55,807 nt of DNA, taken from contig CAKOLW010000006.1 in assembly GCA_934096405.1 (NCBI GenBank), positions 1 to 55,807 on the forward strand, read 5' to 3'. Below, piece after piece: positions 25,121-33,225 of the stretch; positions within the stretch are counted from its first letter, which is position 1; each line of letters begins with the position of its first letter. Origin of the DNA: an uncultured Bacilli bacterium (lineage in GTDB: Bacteria > Bacillota_I > Bacilli_A > RF39 > UBA660). The position numbers were made by a program, and so were the translations under genes. The notes beneath the pieces were generated by a model, which ran no database searches, had not been told where the DNA came from, and saw only the letters and a program-made list of their open reading frames with translations.

Positions 25121-26105
25121 TAATATCAACAATTGATTTATAATTATCAACTGTACTTATTCTATCTAACTTATTTTGTATAGACTTAATAATAAACTTA
25201 TACTTTAAAGAAAACTTAACTTTTTTAATTAAATTTAATGGAGTAGTAACATTAATAGCATAATGATTTTTAATCATGTAATGAGAATTTTTTCTCTCTT
25301 CTAAATTTAAACCAGGAAGCAATATTGTAGTCTTTTTAAAATAAGCACATTCAAACAAAATATTAGTACCAGGCTTAGTAATAACAATATCACTAATATT
25401 AATAATATTATATAAATCTTTAGTATAGTCTTGTATTAAAACATTCTTAACATCATTATCATAAACAAACTTCTCACATTTATTAGTCAAAGTTTTATTA
25501 TTACCACTAATAAAAACAATATTAATATCAAAATTTTTCTTCACTAAATGTTTAAAATATTCAAATGTATAATCTTGACCATTAGCAAGCATCAAATAAA
25601 TAGGTTTATTATTATTTAAACTATATTTTTTTAGTGTTAATTCCTTACTTTCTAACTTAATATTTTTATCTATAGTAGGAGCACCTATAAATATTATTTT
25701 ATCTTTATCAACATTTTTCTTAATTAATTCTTTTTGTAAATAATTATTATTAACAGCAAAATAATCAGCATTATTTAAACTTTTAAAATATTTAGAATAA
25801 GACAAATTAGAAAAAACATAAATAATCCTAATATTACTATTTATAATATTTTTCTTTTTACACTTAATTATAGCTTCATTAATATAATAATTAGTAGAAA
25901 TAACAAAATCATGTTTATTAATTATTTTTCCTAGATTTTCAACATCCTTATAAATATTAAATAATCTTTTAAAATTAAAATAAGGTGTACAATCTAATAA
26001 TTCTACATTAATTCTATCTTTCTTTAAATAATTATAAAGTTCTAACGCAATACGTTTTTCTTCATTTCTACTATTAGTATAAGCAATTAAGACTTTCTTC
26101 TTCAT
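25110..26105 (-). CDS. GT28-type glycosyltransferase (MGDG synthase/UgtP-like)
   Basis: 331 aa. Start at the ATG 26103-26105, with AGGAG 5 bases upstream; a GTG two codons earlier is too close to it. GT-B layout: N-terminal KKKVLIAYTNSRNEEKRIA, then a C-terminal donor site ISDIVITKPGTNILFECAYF and TILLPGLNLEERKNSHYM, matching the KPGG-type motif of MurG/MGD1/UgtP enzymes. It probably transfers a sugar from a nucleotide donor to a lipid, such as diacylglycerol, at the inner membrane. A MurG role is less likely because the N-terminal GGT/GH motif is absent. Confidence 0.65.
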   Translation of the reverse strand: MKKKVLIAYTNSRNEEKRIALELYNYLKKDRINVELLDCTPYFNFKRLFNIYKDVENLGKIINKHDFVISTNYYINEAIIKCKKKNIINSNIRIIYVFSNLSYSKYFKSLNNADYFAVNNNYLQKELIKKNVDKDKIIFIGAPTIDKNIKLESKELTLKKYSLNNNKPIYLMLANGQDYTFEYFKHLVKKNFDINIVFISGNNKTLTNKCEKFVYDNDVKNVLIQDYTKDLYNIINISDIVITKPGTNILFECAYFKKTTILLPGLNLEERKNSHYMIKNHYAINVTTPLNLIKKVKFSLKYKFIIKSIQNKLDRISTVDNYKSIVDIIKR

Positions 26106-26122
26106 TTTCACTCCTAAATTTT

Positions 26123-26146
26123 TATAAAAAAACTGGCTAGGCCAGT
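26123..26146 (-). terminator. Intrinsic terminator of tRNA-Met
   Basis: Minus strand ACTGGC-CTA-GCCAGT followed by seven T, 12 bases downstream of the tRNA. Confidence 0.8.
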
Positions 26147-26157
26147 AATATTCAACT

Positions 26158-26234
26158 TGGTAGCGACGCTCGGAATCGAACCGAGAACCTCACGGGTATG
26201 AACCGTGCGCTCTAGCCAGTTGAGCTACATCGCC
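26158..26234 (-). tRNA. tRNA-Met (CAT), elongator type
   Basis: The minus-strand cloverleaf GGCGATGTAGCTC... ends in encoded CCA. Anticodon stem CACGG/CCGTG with loop TTCATAC gives CAT. The G1-U72 pair and overall sequence resemble Bacillus elongator tRNA-Met. The initiator would have the 1-72 mismatch and three G-C pairs in the anticodon stem. A lysidine-modified tRNA-Ile2 is less likely. Confidence 0.9.
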
Positions 26235-26350
26235 ATCAAAACAAGTAAATAATACCAAAAAAATAAATTCTAGTCAATAGTTTTAAACAAAATACTTTAT
26301 TAAATTTAAAAAATGTGTTATTCTATTAACAGAGTAAAGGGTGTTAAAAT

Positions 26351-28099
26351 ATGTTTGGAAAAATATTAGAAATTGATGAAAATAAAGTAATTATAGAAAA
26401 TGCTAAAAAGGAAACACATTCTGAATTTATGAATTGTCACATTATATTTGAAGAACCTTCTAAAAAAACAGTAGGTGAAATAGTTAAAATGGATGACAAC
26501 TTAATAAACGTTTTATTAATTGGTGAAATAGAAAACAATGTATTTTCAGCGGGTGTAGTAAAGAAACCTGCAACTAATGCAATTATAAGAATAATAAATG
26601 TGGGAGAACTAGAATTAATCATAGGTAAAAATGAACCAAATAAAGGTTACCTACCTATTGGCAAATCATCTATATATAAAACATTCAATATATCAATACC
26701 AATCAATTCATTTTTTGCTAATCATTCAGCAATTATAGGTAACACTGGTAGTGGTAAATCATGTGGCGTATCTAGAATACTAGAAAACTTATTTATAAAT
26801 AATCCTAACAAACCAGTAAACTCTCATTTTATAATATTTGATGCTTATGGCGAATATAAAAAATCATTTAATAAACTAAATACAATAGAAGGGTTAGGCT
26901 TTAAAAAATACACAACAAAAGTTGAAACAGAAGATGAAGAATTACTAAAAATTCCACCTTATCTTTTAGAAACAGATGACTTAGCTATATTATTATCAGC
27001 AACTGATTCAACACAACTTCCAGTACTAGAAAAAACATTAAAACTTGTTTATATATTTACTAGTACTGATGAAAGAATGAAAGAATATAAAAATGACATA
27101 ATAGCCAAATGTTTACTTGATATATTGACTAGTGGTAAAAATGGTAGTCAAATGAGAGATCAAATAATTGCAGTTCTTTCACACTATAATACAGAAGACT
27201 TAAACTTAGATTCCATAATAAAACAACCAGGATATGATAGAACATTAAAACAATGCTTGCTTATTGATGATCAAGGTAAAATAAATGCAATATTACTAGT
27301 AACTGAGTTCTTACACCAATTTGAAAAAGTAAACTTAGATAACATAGTTATGGGAGAAGGTTTCATTTATACACTTAATGATTTATACTATGCACTAGAA
27401 TTTGCGCTAATAAGTGAAGGAACATTAAATAGTAATAATCAATATGATAAAAATAACATACTAAAAACAAGACTACAAACTATAATAAATTCTGATTATA
27501 GTAATATATTTGATATAAATGAATATATAGACAAAGATTTATATGTTAAAAATTTTTTTGATAAAGCTTGTTTAGTTGATGTTAACTTAAATCATGTTGA
27601 TGATAGATTTGCAAAAATAATAACTAAATTAATATCAAAGATTTTATTTACTTACACAACTGGACTTACTGACCGTGGTTCATATTCAATAAATTTAGTA
27701 TTAGAAGAAGCACATAGATATGTTCAAAATGATAATGATATAAATATAATAGGCTATAACATATTTGATAGAATTACCAAAGAAGGAAGAAAATATGGAA
27801 CTTTATTAACATTTATTACTCAAAGACCAAGTGAGTTATCAACAACTGCTTTAAGTCAATGTTCTAATTTTATAGTATTTAGATTATATCATCCAAAAGA
27901 TTTTGAAATTGTAAAAGATTTAAGTACAAATGTTAACAATGAAACCTTAGAAAAATTAAAAAGTTTAAACCCAGGTACAGCCTTAGTATTTGGAACAGGA
28001 TTTAAAGTTCCTCTTTTAACTAAATTAGAATTACCAACAATTATGCCTGAAAGTACAAGCGTTGATCTAGAAAAAATATGGTATACAACTAGTAATTAG
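26351..28099 (+). CDS. HerA-like hexameric ATPase
   Basis: 582 aa. An N-terminal beta-barrel-like HAS domain (GKILEIDENKVIIEN, VGEIVKMDDNLINVLLIGEI), then a FtsK-HerA ATPase: Walker A GNTGSGKS at 130-137, FIIFDAYGEYK, Walker B LVLEEAHRY with Glu452-Glu453, and LLTFITQRPSELSTTALSQC with the arginine-finger region. HerA proteins translocate DNA, usually with a NurA nuclease, and in bacteria also form defence pairs with Sir2 or DUF4297 proteins. No such partner is adjacent here; the flanks are tRNA-Met and trpS. Confidence 0.88.
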   Translation: MFGKILEIDENKVIIENAKKETHSEFMNCHIIFEEPSKKTVGEIVKMDDNLINVLLIGEIENNVFSAGVVKKPATNAIIRIINVGELELIIGKNEPNKGYLPIGKSSIYKTFNISIPINSFFANHSAIIGNTGSGKSCGVSRILENLFINNPNKPVNSHFIIFDAYGEYKKSFNKLNTIEGLGFKKYTTKVETEDEELLKIPPYLLETDDLAILLSATDSTQLPVLEKTLKLVYIFTSTDERMKEYKNDIIAKCLLDILTSGKNGSQMRDQIIAVLSHYNTEDLNLDSIIKQPGYDRTLKQCLLIDDQGKINAILLVTEFLHQFEKVNLDNIVMGEGFIYTLNDLYYALEFALISEGTLNSNNQYDKNNILKTRLQTIINSDYSNIFDINEYIDKDLYVKNFFDKACLVDVNLNHVDDRFAKIITKLISKILFTYTTGLTDRGSYSINLVLEEAHRYVQNDNDINIIGYNIFDRITKEGRKYGTLLTFITQRPSELSTTALSQCSNFIVFRLYHPKDFEIVKDLSTNVNNETLEKLKSLNPGTALVFGTGFKVPLLTKLELPTIMPESTSVDLEKIWYTTSN

Positions 28100-28101
28100 A
28101 A

Positions 28102-28110
28102 TGATATAAT
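28102..28110 (+). promoter_or_regulatory. Extended -10 promoter upstream of trpS
   Basis: TGATATAAT directly after the herA-like stop. A hairpin GGCAATTC/GAATTGTC (28115-28138) follows at the expected 5' end of the transcript. A second inverted repeat TTATGATA/TATCATAA lies near 28239-28266. I see no T-box core here. Confidence 0.5.
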
Positions 28111-28172
28111 AATAGGCAATTCATTAATTTGAATTGTCTATAATAATTTGTGAGTATGGAGTGTGGAGAACA

Positions 28173-28244
28173 ATGACAGAATTAAGAAAACTAATTAATA
28201 GTAAATTGGTTCGTTTAAAACATAGAGAAAATAATAACTTATGA
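28173..28244 (+). CDS. Possible 23-aa leader ORF before trpS
   Basis: An ATG at 28173 preceded by GGAG encodes a basic 23-residue peptide (MTELRKLINSKLVRLKHREN...) ending in TGA. It contains no tryptophan codons, so it is not a classic trp attenuator peptide. It may be a small protein or chance. Confidence 0.3.
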   Translation: MTELRKLINSKLVRLKHRENNNL

Positions 28245-28287
28245 TATGATAATTAAGTATCATAAATATGAGAAGGAAGTGTAAATA

Positions 28288-29301
28288 ATGAAAGATATAG
28301 TTTTAACAGGAGATAGACCTACAGGTAAGTTACATTTAGGACATTATGTAGGTTCACTTAAAAATAGAGTGGAAATGATGAATTCAGGTCTTTATGATAT
28401 GTATGTATTTTCTGCTGATATGCAAGGTTTAACAGATAATGCTAAAAATACTAAAAAGATAAGAGAAAATGTTTTTGAAGTAATTAAAGATAATTTATCA
28501 GTAGGGTTAGATCCAGAGAAAGTTACTATTTTTGTACAATCTGGAGTACCAGAATTAACTGAATTAACAACATATTATTTAAATTTAGTAACACTTAGTA
28601 GACTTAAAAGAAATCCAACTATTAAAGAAGAAATAAAACAAAGAGGATTTGAAGAAAGTGTGCCAGTTGGATTTTTAACCTATCCTATAAGTCAAGCAGC
28701 AGATATTACTGCATTTGATGCAACTTTAGTACCTGTTGGAGAAGATCAAGTTCCAATACTTGAGCAAGTTTGTGAAGTTGTTGATACATTTAATAGACTA
28801 TATGGAGAAACTTTAGTGAGACTTAAATATGTTTTACCTGAAAATAAAAATGCTAGAAGACTACCTGGTATAGATGGAAAAGCAAAGATGAGTAAAAGTG
28901 CAGGTAATTGTATTTATTTATCAGATGATACAGAAACAGTTAGAAAGAAAGTAATGAGTATGTATACGGATCCTAATCATATTAAAATAAGTGATCCTGG
29001 AAATACTAAAGATAATCCTGTTTTTATATATTTGGATGCATTTATGACTGATAGAGAAAAGTTTGAAGAATTAAAGAAACATTATGAACAAGGCGGTCTT
29101 GGAGATAAAGTTGTTAAAGAAACTTTATTTGAGGTATTAGAAAGTGTTCTAACTCCAATAAGAGAGAAAAGAAAGTATTATGATGAACATCCAGAAGTCG
29201 TTGAAAATATTGTTAAAGAGGGAACTAAGAAAGCAAGAATTAAAGCAAGTGAAACATTAAAAAGAGTTAGAGAAAGAATAGGTGTAGAATACTTTAATTA
29301 A
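28288..29301 (+). CDS. trpS: Tryptophanyl-tRNA synthetase
   Basis: 337 aa class I synthetase charging tRNA-Trp. HIGH-type motif TGKLHLGHYVGSL near the N-terminus, LVPVGEDQVPILEQ, and KMSKS motif in GKAKMSKSAGNCI around residue 200. Length is normal. GAAGG ribosome site. Unlike proS it has no T-box leader. Confidence 0.96.
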   Translation: MKDIVLTGDRPTGKLHLGHYVGSLKNRVEMMNSGLYDMYVFSADMQGLTDNAKNTKKIRENVFEVIKDNLSVGLDPEKVTIFVQSGVPELTELTTYYLNLVTLSRLKRNPTIKEEIKQRGFEESVPVGFLTYPISQAADITAFDATLVPVGEDQVPILEQVCEVVDTFNRLYGETLVRLKYVLPENKNARRLPGIDGKAKMSKSAGNCIYLSDDTETVRKKVMSMYTDPNHIKISDPGNTKDNPVFIYLDAFMTDREKFEELKKHYEQGGLGDKVVKETLFEVLESVLTPIREKRKYYDEHPEVVENIVKEGTKKARIKASETLKRVRERIGVEYFN

Positions 29302-29396
29302 GATAAAGTTGGAAAAATGTGTAAAAATAATCAAAATAAGTCGGAATTTTGTTTAAAATTTGATTGAAATAGCTGGAATTTTGTGATGGTGATATG

Positions 29397-29433
29397 AACC
29401 CCATTTCTTGGACAAAAGGAAATGAGGTTTTAT
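29397..29433 (+). terminator. Hairpin terminator, possibly an IS-end remnant
   Basis: AACC-C-CATTTC pairs with GAAATG-A-GGTT (one internal mismatch), followed by TTATAAT. The left arm with its flank, TGAACCCCATTTCTTGGACA, resembles the terminal repeats of some IS3-family elements, but no transposase is present. The rest of 29302-29551 holds no gene. Confidence 0.5.
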
Positions 29434-29497
29434 AATAGTTATAATAACTAATATAATTAAAATAAAACATACATGATTTAAACCTTTAATAAAAAAA

Positions 29498-29530
29498 TTT
29501 CACAAAATCTTCATAAAAATATATTATAAT
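29498..29530 (+). promoter_or_regulatory. Two-component operon promoter with 11-bp-phased repeats
   Basis: -10 TATAAT (29525-29530). Upstream, TTTCACA (29498) and CTTCATA (29509) are related heptamers spaced 11 bp apart, the spacing bound by PhoB/PhoP-type regulators. Autoregulation is inferred. Confidence 0.5.
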
Positions 29531-29551
29531 AAAAATATATAGGAGGCAAAA

Positions 29552-30214
29552 ATGAACATTTTAGTAGTAGATGATGAAAAATTAATAAGAAGTGTAATCA
29601 AAGATTACTTATTAAATGAAAAATATATGGTATACGAAGCAGAAAATGGAGAAGAGGCTCTAAGAGTTTTTAAAGAAGAAAAAATTAATTTAGTTATACT
29701 TGATGTAATGATGCCTAAAATGGATGGAATAGAAACACTAAAAGAATTAAGAACAATTAGTGAAGTGCCAGTAATAATGCTAACAGCTATTAAAGAAGAA
29801 ACAGACAAAATACACTCATTTGATCTAGGAGTAGATGACTATGTTACTAAACCATTTAGTCCAAAAGAATTAGTAAGTCGTGTAAAAGCAGTATTAAAAA
29901 GATGTGGTATGTTAAAAGAAATATACCAATACAAAGGATTAATTATTGACTATCAAGGAAGAAAAGTAACAATTGATGATAAAGTAATTAATCTAACACC
30001 TAAAGAATATGAATTACTTGTATACTTCATTGAAAATAAAGGAATAGCAATCTCTAGAGAAAGACTACTAAATACCATCTGGGGTTATGACTTTTATGGA
30101 GATGATAGAACAGTTGATACCCACATAAAAATGCTTAGAAAAAGTTTAGGCGAATATGGAAATCTAATAACAACTGTTAGAAAAGTAGGTTACAAATATG
30201 AAACAGAAGAATAA
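29552..30214 (+). CDS. OmpR/PhoB-family response regulator
   Basis: 220 aa. A receiver domain with the acidic pocket VVDDEK, phospho-acceptor Asp51 in LDVMMPKMDG, Thr in MLTA and Lys in VTKPFSPKEL, then a winged-helix DNA-binding domain (about 128-218; INLTPKEYELLVYF, DDRTVDTHIKMLRKSL). It controls transcription when phosphorylated by the kinase encoded next, which overlaps it by 17 bases. AGGAGG ribosome site. Confidence 0.95.
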   Translation: MNILVVDDEKLIRSVIKDYLLNEKYMVYEAENGEEALRVFKEEKINLVILDVMMPKMDGIETLKELRTISEVPVIMLTAIKEETDKIHSFDLGVDDYVTKPFSPKELVSRVKAVLKRCGMLKEIYQYKGLIIDYQGRKVTIDDKVINLTPKEYELLVYFIENKGIAISRERLLNTIWGYDFYGDDRTVDTHIKMLRKSLGEYGNLITTVRKVGYKYETEE

Positions 30215-31571
30215 GGGACTAATATATAGAATATGGATATATCTAGCTTTATTCTTAACACTAATAATTGCCTTTATATGGATATTTCAAGTAACACTAT
30301 TAGACTCATTTTATGAATATAAAACTAATAGACTTATAGAAAAAATATCTATAATGACAAGCCATTACTATAATAAAGAAAAAGATACTAGTTACTATGA
30401 CAAACTAGCATATAATAATAATGCTTGTATTGAAATAGAAAGAGATTCAGAACTAATATATTCATCTAATATGCAAAGAGGATGCCTAATAACAGATAAC
30501 TATTCATACAAAACAGACTTTATAAATAGTAATAAAGATAACATGTTATACAAATTAGTAAATCCTATATTAGATAATAAAACTCTAATAAATGCAATTA
30601 AATTAGATGACAATACTATTGCATATATTAATGTATCTCTAGAACCAACAGATCCAGCAATAAGTGTAATAAGAGAAGAATTAATATTTATATCTCTAAT
30701 AATTTACTTAAGTTCATTTATACTAGCATACTTTATAAGTAAAAGAATATCTACTCCAATACTTAAAATAAATAAACTAGCTAAAAACATGAGTAAAGGA
30801 GACTTTAATACTCCAATAGAAGTAAAAGAAAACATAGAAGAAATAAATGAATTATCAGATACTCTAAATCAAACCAGAATAGAATTATCTAAAATAAATG
30901 AAACAAGAAAAGACTTACTATTAAATGTAAGTCATGACTTAAAAACACCTCTAACTATGATACAAGCATATGCAGAAATGGCTAGAGACTTAAATAAAGA
31001 CAATGAAGAAAAAAGAACTGAAAACTTAAATGTTATTATAGATGAAAGCATGAGACTAAATGAACTAGTTAATAACATACTAGAATTATCTAAAAGCGAA
31101 GCTAATCTAGATAACCTAAAAATAGAAGAATTTAATTTAACTAAAGAAATAAAAATAATTTTAGATAGATTTAATTACTTAAAAGAAAAAGAAAACTATA
31201 ATTTTATATTTGATGTAGAAAAAGATTACATAGTAAAAGCAGATAAAAATAAAATAGATCAAGTAATATATAATTTACTTATTAATGCTATTAATTATAC
31301 AGGTGATGATAAAAAGATAATAATATCTATAGAAGAAAATAAAAAATACTTAAGGGTTAATATTAGTGATACTGGTAAAGGAATAAAAAAAGAAGAAATA
31401 GATAAAATATGGGATAAATATTATTCTAATGAAAAAAATCATAAAAGAAATAAAATAGGTACTGGTCTAGGTTTATCTATTGTTAAAAACATACTAATAA
31501 AACATAATTTTAAATATGGAGTTAACTCTTCAAAAAAAGGTACAACTTTCTATTTTGATATTAACATATAA
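30198..31571 (+). CDS. Sensor histidine kinase
   Basis: 457 aa. TM1 (about 10-32), an extracytoplasmic loop of about 120 residues with two cysteines (NNACIE, RGCLI) that could form a disulfide, TM2 (about 155-177), HAMP, a HisKA box NVSHDLKTPLTMIQAYAEM with His246, and a HATPase domain (NLLINAINYTG, DTGKGIKKEEI, GTGLGLSIVKNI). VanS/PhoR-like in layout. The signal is unknown. 11-bp-phased repeats before the operon and in front of the small transcription unit at 31.6 kb hint at its regulon. Confidence 0.95.
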   Translation: MKQKNKGLIYRIWIYLALFLTLIIAFIWIFQVTLLDSFYEYKTNRLIEKISIMTSHYYNKEKDTSYYDKLAYNNNACIEIERDSELIYSSNMQRGCLITDNYSYKTDFINSNKDNMLYKLVNPILDNKTLINAIKLDDNTIAYINVSLEPTDPAISVIREELIFISLIIYLSSFILAYFISKRISTPILKINKLAKNMSKGDFNTPIEVKENIEEINELSDTLNQTRIELSKINETRKDLLLNVSHDLKTPLTMIQAYAEMARDLNKDNEEKRTENLNVIIDESMRLNELVNNILELSKSEANLDNLKIEEFNLTKEIKIILDRFNYLKEKENYNFIFDVEKDYIVKADKNKIDQVIYNLLINAINYTGDDKKIIISIEENKKYLRVNISDTGKGIKKEEIDKIWDKYYSNEKNHKRNKIGTGLGLSIVKNILIKHNFKYGVNSSKKGTTFYFDINI

Positions 31572-31583
31572 AGTTCATTAAAA

Positions 31584-31622
31584 TTACACAAGAATTTCAC
31601 TTTCATTTGATAGAATTATAAT
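31584..31622 (+). promoter_or_regulatory. Promoter with 11-bp-phased repeats before a very short transcript
   Basis: -10 TATAAT (31617-31622). TTACACA (31584), TTTCACT (31595) and TTTGATA (31606) start exactly 11 bp apart, covering the -35 region. They resemble the repeats at 29498-29515. Confidence 0.5.
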
Positions 31623-31638
31623 CAGAAAGAAGGTGAAG

Positions 31639-31674
31639 ATGAATAGAAGAAAAATTGTAACAATAAATATTTAA
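31639..31674 (+). CDS. Possible 11-aa peptide or sRNA body
   Basis: An ATG with a good ribosome site (GAAGGTG) encodes MNRRKIVTINI and then TAA. The transcript from the promoter above would run about 110 bases to the terminator at 31709-31737. Whether it works as a peptide or as RNA cannot be told from sequence. Confidence 0.35.
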   Translation: MNRRKIVTINI

Positions 31675-31708
31675 TCCTCAAAAACCTATAAAATCACATA
31701 TAAACTTT

Positions 31709-31737
31709 AAGAGACACGATTAAGTTGTCTCTTTTAA
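31709..31737 (+). terminator. Intrinsic terminator of the short unit
   Basis: AAGAGACA / TGTCTCTT, 8-bp stem with 9-base loop, then TTTAAT. Confidence 0.8.
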
Positions 31738-31793
31738 TATGTAAAATATTTATAAATTTGATTCATAATATATAATGTAGTGTATTCCATGGT

Positions 31794-31822
31794 TTGACAT
31801 AGTTAATAAAATATGCTACAAT
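31794..31822 (+). promoter_or_regulatory. Near-consensus promoter of a small RNA
   Basis: -35 TTGACA (31794-31799), 17-base spacer ending TGC, -10 TACAAT (31817-31822). Among the strongest promoters in the window. Confidence 0.8.
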
Positions 31823-31828
31823 TAATTT

Positions 31829-31897
31829 AGTTCAGTTGCCATGGTGCAATTAGAGCACTAAGACCGTTATGATTTTTCATAACGGTCTTTGCTTTTT
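31829..31897 (+). ncRNA. Candidate small RNA of about 65-70 nt
   Basis: A near-consensus promoter is followed within 40 bases by a 13-bp perfect terminator hairpin (31860-31889), with no room for a protein. The unpaired 5' part (TTCAGTTGCCATGGTGCAATTA) can form a small hairpin GTGC/GCAC. It could instead be an attenuated leader, but no plus-strand gene follows; the next genes are on the opposite strand. Confidence 0.55.
31860..31897. terminator. Strong intrinsic terminator
   Basis: AAGACCGTTATGA-TTTT-TCATAACGGTCTT, 13 bp perfect, followed by TGCTTTTT. It also abuts the stop of the convergent minus-strand gene at 31896. Confidence 0.88.
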
Positions 31898-32369
31898 ATA
31901 AATCAACTTTATAATTTTCATAATCCTTTAGTTTTGAATTTAAATATCTATTACTAGGAATGTAGAATCCAGTAATAAATAACATATACTTCTTTTTGTC
32001 TTTGATAACTATAATATATTTTTCTTTTTCTAGTAACAAATGATATGCTCCATCTTTAAAATATATTTTGATGTCTTGCTTATGTTTTCCATTATTATTA
32101 AGTTCATCTATAATGGCCTTAGACCACCTAATTCTAGAACATCTATCAAAATCAGGGGATTTTCTTTCATGGCCTAATATTAAATGATTAAAACCATCTA
32201 TTTTATTAGATAATAAGGGCTTTTTTGTTACTTCTAATCTTTTGTTCAAAAAAGTGTTTTTTTGATTTACAAAATCATCTAAAAATATTTGATATATCAT
32301 ATCTTCATATTCTTTATATTTTGAAAAATCTTCACATTCTATTAAATCTGGTAGCCATTTTTCATTCAT
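31896..32369 (-). CDS. Putative BECR-fold ribonuclease-like protein, partner of DUF3800
   Basis: 157 aa, not firmly assigned. The segment LGHERKSPDFDRCSRIRWSK with a later beta hairpin (IKIYFKDGAYHLLL, KYIIVIKDKKKYMLFITGFY) has the look of phage-type BECR (Barnase-EndoU-ColicinE5-RelE) nucleases: a His/Arg cluster, a Trp helix and two final strands. Its ATG overlaps the DUF3800 stop by one base (TAATG), so the two are translationally coupled. This could be a toxin-antitoxin or defence pair; that is inference. Confidence 0.45.
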   Translation of the reverse strand: MNEKWLPDLIECEDFSKYKEYEDMIYQIFLDDFVNQKNTFLNKRLEVTKKPLLSNKIDGFNHLILGHERKSPDFDRCSRIRWSKAIIDELNNNGKHKQDIKIYFKDGAYHLLLEKEKYIIVIKDKKKYMLFITGFYIPSNRYLNSKLKDYENYKVDL

Positions 32370-33064
32370 TATTTATTAGGATCCCATATAAATATATTAA
32401 ATTTATCTTTTTTGTAAGGAGTATTTTGATCTAAACCATAAATACTTTTTTCTTGAATTGTTTTTATAATTTTTAATTTACTTTCATTTTTATTTAACTT
32501 TCTATAATAATAAGTTATTGATCCAATTATTATATCAGTTAATTGTAATAATGTTGATTCATAAGAACGTATAGGCTGCATTTTTAAAATTGTTTTTTCA
32601 GTATCATCTACAATTTTTAAACGTAAATAATACAATACATTTTGAAAGTTTTGATAAGAATGTGAATCTTTTATATCTGCATATATATTATAAGAATCAG
32701 GTTTGTTAAATATGTATTTTAACATATCATAGTACATTTTATGATACCATTGATCATGAGTTTGGTTAAAAGAATCATGATCTAATATTCTTTTATCACA
32801 TACTATAGCTCGAAATTTTAAGTCATCTTCTATAAAAAAGTATTTTATTAAATCATTATAAAATGCTTCTTTACTTTTTGACACCTTAGTCCATTTTAAT
32901 TCACAAAATTTTTTAATATTATTATTTTTTTTAAGTTCTAAAATGTATTTTGTAATTTCTTTTACTTTATTTCTGGGACAGTAAATGGCACCAATAACCA
33001 TAAAATCTCCATCCTTATTTAACATATAACAGCTTTCATCACAATAAACATTATATTCCATCAT
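32369..33064 (-). CDS. DUF3800 (RNase H-like fold) protein
   Basis: 231 aa. Family signatures: N-terminal YNVYCDESC followed by FMVIGAIYC, ELKWTKVSKSK, NIYADIKDSHSY, and LLQLTDIIIGSITYYY near the C-terminus. The acidic residues Asp8/Glu9, the later Asp-Lys-Asp and the final Asp fit a retained RNase H-type catalytic set. DUF3800 genes are common in phage and defence regions. First gene of a two-gene minus-strand operon. Confidence 0.8.
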   Translation of the reverse strand: MMEYNVYCDESCYMLNKDGDFMVIGAIYCPRNKVKEITKYILELKKNNNIKKFCELKWTKVSKSKEAFYNDLIKYFFIEDDLKFRAIVCDKRILDHDSFNQTHDQWYHKMYYDMLKYIFNKPDSYNIYADIKDSHSYQNFQNVLYYLRLKIVDDTEKTILKMQPIRSYESTLLQLTDIIIGSITYYYRKLNKNESKLKIIKTIQEKSIYGLDQNTPYKKDKFNIFIWDPNK

Positions 33065-33177
33065 GCATCACTTCCTACTTATAATTATAACATGTATACT
33101 TTAAGATGTAAATTAATGAGAAAAAATAAAAAATTAGTAAAATATGTGTTTTTAACCTGCGCATTTTATTACATTTA

Positions 33178-33206
33178 TTGATTTTCAAAAACTAATTTGA
33201 TAATAT
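33178..33206 (+). promoter_or_regulatory. murC promoter
   Basis: -35 TTGATT (33178-33183), 17-base spacer, -10 TAATAT (33201-33206), 19 bases before the ATG. Confidence 0.65.
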
Positions 33207-33225
33207 AAACTCAGAAGGTGAAACT

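Noticed and set aside
28100..28287. T-box or trp attenuator before trpS
   Set aside because: The T-box core sequence is absent and the short ORF has no Trp codons.
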